From: Lineus longissimus
Lineage: Eukaryota > Nemertea > Pilidiophora > Heteronemertea > Lineidae
Direction of reading: 5' to 3'
DNA: 64,000 nucleotides
Assembly (NCBI RefSeq): GCF_910592395.1
Contig: NC_088310.1
Span: forward strand, 21,211,501 to 21,275,500
Below are positions 61,601 to 64,000 of this stretch, piece by piece. The notes below the pieces were generated by a model. That model worked only from the letters and a program-made list of their open reading frames with translations. It was not told the origin of the DNA and did not search any database. The translations under genes were made by a program, and so were the position numbers. Every line of letters begins with the position of its first letter. Position 1 is the stretch's first letter.

Positions 61601-63627
61601 TTGAAATGAATGCTCTCTTTTAGCCCATGGCAAAAAACCTCACTAAAACTCTCCCAGGGAAAGTGGTAAAATGTTGTGAATGAAATGAAAGTTTGTCCTG
61701 AAGGCAAGTGGCAAGCCAGTATTGCCTGAAGCACGATTAAGAATACTATTCAAAGACAATTTCCTCAGGCATTAGATACTGAAAGACGTTATTCATTGAA
61801 AGTTTTCTGAGATAAATTGAACAAAAACGCGACACACAATGCTATTACATTTGACTTCAAAAGATATGGGGAAATTTGCAATTTGAGATGGAAACTTTTA
61901 AGAATTGTGCGCACGCTCTTAACAGATAGCAGATTGAGCTATTATGGGATAAATAACTGCTATTATCCACTAGCCGTGAGAGGAGCTGAGACAGGATGTG
62001 TTAGTGAGAATGACCTCGGGGAAACAGAGCTTGGCACAAGATTGAAACCAAAAGTAGATAGTTTGAGTAAGAATCTAAGTTACCGATTTACTGTAGATTA
62101 CGAACAGGAGGTGCTCCAGTAAATAAGACAAAGATGAGTTGTCAAGAGCTTGAAACAAACAAACAGTTGGACCTAAACTATCTTCTCTGCAAAATGATGT
62201 GGGGAAAAGTTATAACGTGTACTTTTTCCTTCTCAATGCTGGTTAAGGATGTCTTCATGAATCACATCATTTTGAGAAGCCTAGAGGCAAGTGTCTATTT
62301 AAGGCACTTTGATTTAGACCGCCTCCACAATGCCATTTGCATTAGGATTCAGCCCTAAAGGAATAGAAACTTTGTACCAGAATATTGCCACATGAAATAT
62401 ATCGGGCGTTTGAATTGGCCATTCAAGGGCAAAACATCTTGGCACCCAAAAAAGATGTCAGCAATGTTGGCGAAAATATGATGTAAAATCTAAGCTGGAA
62501 GTCAATGCCTCGATAACCTACTTATCACACTCATACAGCCGTTGGTGGCATCCTCCATCAGATGACATCGCCCGGAGCCCGGCCACAAATATGGCATTCA
62601 GTTTATGTAGCCTTCACATGTTAGCGATGACTGCCCAAGGCCGATAGCCCATGGCTACCCCCGAGGGAACCCATCAAGAAGTCAGGAGAATTGCATTGGC
62701 AGAATTAGGGGATGCCAGGGGCATAGGTAATTTCCAAGACACCCACAAGAAACTCCTAATATGAAAAAGAAATACCTCATCTTTTATTTCATGATTTTGT
62801 AGCCCCCCAGGTAATGTGGATACTCCCAGATATTGGTGTGAAACTGCTTCCGCTCAACATGATTTTCTGGTGATTAACAATGACTCCCGGGCCGAAATTA
62901 GAATATAACTGTTTTTTAAACACCCCGAGGTTGTGTTGAGAATTCACCGATGCTAAAACTGAATTTGGATGAACTTTAGTTATCTTTATGCTTTAAAAGC
63001 CAAAGGTATGATCTAGATGAACCATTCATGACCAAAAAATCCTTTCTACTCTTACCTCAGCAACTGATGACATCTGTTTGGGCTGGCTGGTCTTCTCTGG
63101 GAGCTGTGAAAAATACAACAAGAAATGGAGTGTATCAGTTTTAACATACACAAAATATGAAAAGAACCTCCAAATGAGAGACAATGTTCTTCCCCCACAA
63201 GCAGCTTTTTCTGAGCCCACCGTGTACTAATGCTCTTGGGTCAGACAGTCATAAGAGGCATGTCAAATATGGTTAGGAAACAAATAAGGCATCTGGCAGG
63301 GAATCTTAGTAGAAAATTGGCAGGAGTGACCCTATATCAAAAGGTTTTTAGTTCAACTCAATACTTACTTCAGGTGAAGAAAACTTTTGATCCTGAAATT
63401 AAACAAGATATGCATTTTCAGGGCTGCTTTAACCTCAACCGAAATAGAAAAATATATTTCTTTTCTTATGAATTGAAATAACGTTCTATCGTTTTCCCTG
63501 TTTACATTGAGGGAACAAATATGATAATACAGTCTTGTGATGAATATGTACCTTTATCAAATGTTTGGCCTCATCTCTGGATTCTTGACCTGCTGGCCTT
63601 ACAGCTTGATGATGGCATGGTTTTGTC
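53360..63627 (-). CDS. KIAA0586: TALPID3 (KIAA0586) centrosomal protein, C-terminal part
   Basis: Sixteen exons from 61031 to 53360 join in phase without an internal stop. Two more (63552-63627, 63056-63103) extend this to about 1,270 residues. The 5' exons lie beyond the window. TALPID3 sits at the distal centriole/basal body and is needed for ciliogenesis and hence Hedgehog signalling. Human mutations cause Joubert syndrome. Recognition rests on several conserved blocks: RKIDE-like coil (RARIKKMVDETINAVKGEVQ), YMTRVYGKAIYQSHRTTVKD, PLPSEGHLIPMAIPLG, WIEQELMARIITG, GGLQLFVDAGAPVDEILVND and ETETLNESISEGEWLI. Between them the protein is proline/serine-rich and probably disordered, as in vertebrates. 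All borders are GT/AG, and no defect was seen. Confidence 0.95.
55988..57716 (-). CDS. KIAA0586: TALPID3 exons with the LFVDAG and SEGE motifs
   Basis: Exons in transcript order are 57716-57379, 57081-56907, 56675-56423 and 56199-55988. The first contains GGLQLFVDAGAPVDEILVND followed by LVREVLLEKIAAMTG, which corresponds to the conserved LQLFVDAG...FVNEALAETIAVMLG segment of vertebrates. The second starts PHTDIPTPEPTPRPSP, a proline-rich part also seen in vertebrates at this place. The fourth contains ETETLNESISEGEWLI, matching a conserved acidic motif. No enzymatic activity is known. Confidence 0.94.
58096..59287 (-). CDS. KIAA0586: TALPID3 central conserved exons
   Basis: Exons in transcript order are 59287-59113, 59003-58588 and 58366-58096. 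They hold the strongest similarity to vertebrate TALPID3: DEAYMTRVYGKAIYQSHR and KDPYLHYKNPVSPGPRG in the first, SEGHLIPMAIPLGPP and LPNMDIDSLPSGSPLQIEST in the second, and YHGPEFPPRV and LERNAVDWIEQELMARIITG in the third. The donor of the first is GTCAGT at 59112, chosen because it keeps the phase into KTAKIQTEQ. Confidence 0.95.
59549..61031 (-). CDS. KIAA0586: TALPID3 coiled-coil exons
   Basis: Exons in transcript order are 61031-60966, 60766-60546, 60434-60362 and 59803-59549. The second encodes VILQKIQANRSCLEANLETI and the following RSQQDADVYSLIDDLTRDG. The third encodes RARIKKMVDETINAVKGEV. Together they match the vertebrate QVxENRKxLEENLEAIIRAKDG...RIRKTVDEWIKTI coil. The fourth is a very basic and acidic helix (EEEKKKVAKVLGKENVPK). 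Coiled coils of TALPID3 are needed for its centriole localisation and partner binding. Confidence 0.93.
61032..63055 (-). other. KIAA0586: TALPID3 intron with a SINE
   Basis: This is a 2-kb intron if the 63056-63103 exon is correct. It holds the SINE at 61113-61310 and otherwise AT-rich sequence. An open stretch at 61817-62122 on the + strand has no support as a gene. Confidence 0.6.
61113..61310 (+). mobile_element. tRNA-derived SINE, copy 3
   Basis: The copy starts near TGCTGCGGTGGTGCAGTGGC (A-box-like) and has the B box GGTTCAATTCC at 61158-61168. The body has TGTCAGCATGAAACTTTAGG, CAGGTCTATTTGCC and CCAGGTGTATAAACGG, shared with the copies at 38171-38357 and 26171-26345. It lies antisense within a TALPID3 intron. 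Ends are approximate. Confidence 0.75.
63056..63103 (-). CDS. KIAA0586: TALPID3 upstream exon (probable)
   Basis: Read on the - strand, a 48-base exon lies between TATTTTTCACAG and GTAAGA and encodes LPEKTSQPKQMSSVAE. It is phase 0 at both ends, in agreement with the next exon. It is too short for similarity to decide, so assignment rests on splice signals and phase. Confidence 0.6.
63552..63627 (-). CDS. KIAA0586: TALPID3 upstream exon (possible)
   Basis: A 76-base open stretch has a good acceptor (CTTCTTTTCAG) and a GTACAT donor. It encodes TKPCHHQAVRPAGQESRDEA and a short helical end. A preceding exon around 63700-63732 is possible (YKPQPPVLLKK) and would join in phase through a weak GTTCTT donor, but I cannot confirm it. 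The real 5' end of the gene is outside the window. Confidence 0.5.
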
Positions 63628-64000
63628 CTGAAAAGAAGGAGAGGAGGAATATTTGAATACACAAGCAACTTTTGGTAACTTTTATTCCTTTTAAAGAACT
63701 TCTTCAGAAGAACTGGAGGCTGTGGCTTGTAACTGAAAATAACAAAACTGCATCATTAGCAAACTGAAAATTAATGTCCCTGCTTTGTAAGCTGAGATAA
63801 GGAAACTGTCACTTCAACATTCTACAGGATGATCCAAAAAAGAGCCATATGGATGCATCTGATAGACAATGCAACAACCGTAGTTTACAGGACAGTTTTG
63901 AACCACTCTTTTGTGCAGCACAGAAACGAAAGATGTCATCAACCAGTATTCATTCAAAAAATTCATTCCCTAGTCACGTAAAGGTCCCTAGATGCCTATC
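63628..64000. other. Right edge of the window, TALPID3 intron or upstream exons
   Basis: Sequence upstream of the last placed TALPID3 exon. Apart from the possible exon near 63700-63732 nothing coding was recognised. Confidence 0.4.

Noticed and set aside
61817-62358. Two + strand frames inside the TALPID3 intron
   Set aside because: No splice signals, no recognisable domain, and AT-rich composition like the surrounding intron.

Overview
The window is nuclear DNA of an animal. Its genes are split into many short exons with GT/AG borders, and the gaps between them are full of small inverted-repeat elements, tRNA-derived SINEs and Penelope-type retroelement remains. The proteins resemble their vertebrate counterparts very closely. 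Introns are mostly 150-700 bases, and the recurring AGGCCTA and ACATGTA words are of a kind often met in marine invertebrates. I therefore think of an echinoderm, hemichordate, amphioxus or similar marine invertebrate, but the sequence alone does not fix the phylum.

Layout on the + strand. Bases 1-302 hold the last exon of an unidentified gene. Bases 2025-24240 hold a complete HECTD1 orthologue. I could join 36 coding exons in frame from ATG to stop, giving 2,532 residues: N-terminal helical repeats, ankyrin repeats, a SUN-like domain, a MIB/HERC2 domain, an acidic linker and a HECT ubiquitin-ligase domain with its catalytic cysteine. Bases 28565-33422 hold an ATG8-family gene closest to MAP1LC3C (four coding exons, 126 residues). 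Its stop codon directly follows the conserved C-terminal glycine.

Bases 34-50 kb are gene-poor and rich in repeats. They contain a MITE pair, a 180-base inverted-repeat element, a hAT-like element with mirrored C and G tracts, a palindrome with perfect 40-base arms and a target duplication, a minisatellite with a three-unit higher-order period, a 193-base tandem duplication, several SINEs and two Penelope-like element copies. A candidate pair of coding exons (49510-49900) of an unknown + strand gene lies just before the larger Penelope copy.

Layout on the - strand. Bases 53360-63627 hold the C-terminal part of TALPID3 (KIAA0586), the basal-body protein needed for ciliogenesis and Hedgehog signalling. 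Eighteen exons are placed, of which sixteen (61031 down to 53360) are certain. The 5' part lies beyond the right edge.

The three identified genes act in ubiquitin ligation, autophagy and ciliogenesis. Nothing suggests that they form one pathway or are co-regulated. I found no undescribed defence-like or operon-like system. The most noteworthy items are the LC3 protein that ends on its lipidation glycine, the HECTD1-TALPID3 linkage, the young palindromic element with its target duplication, the Penelope duplication and the excess of TGACGTCA sites.
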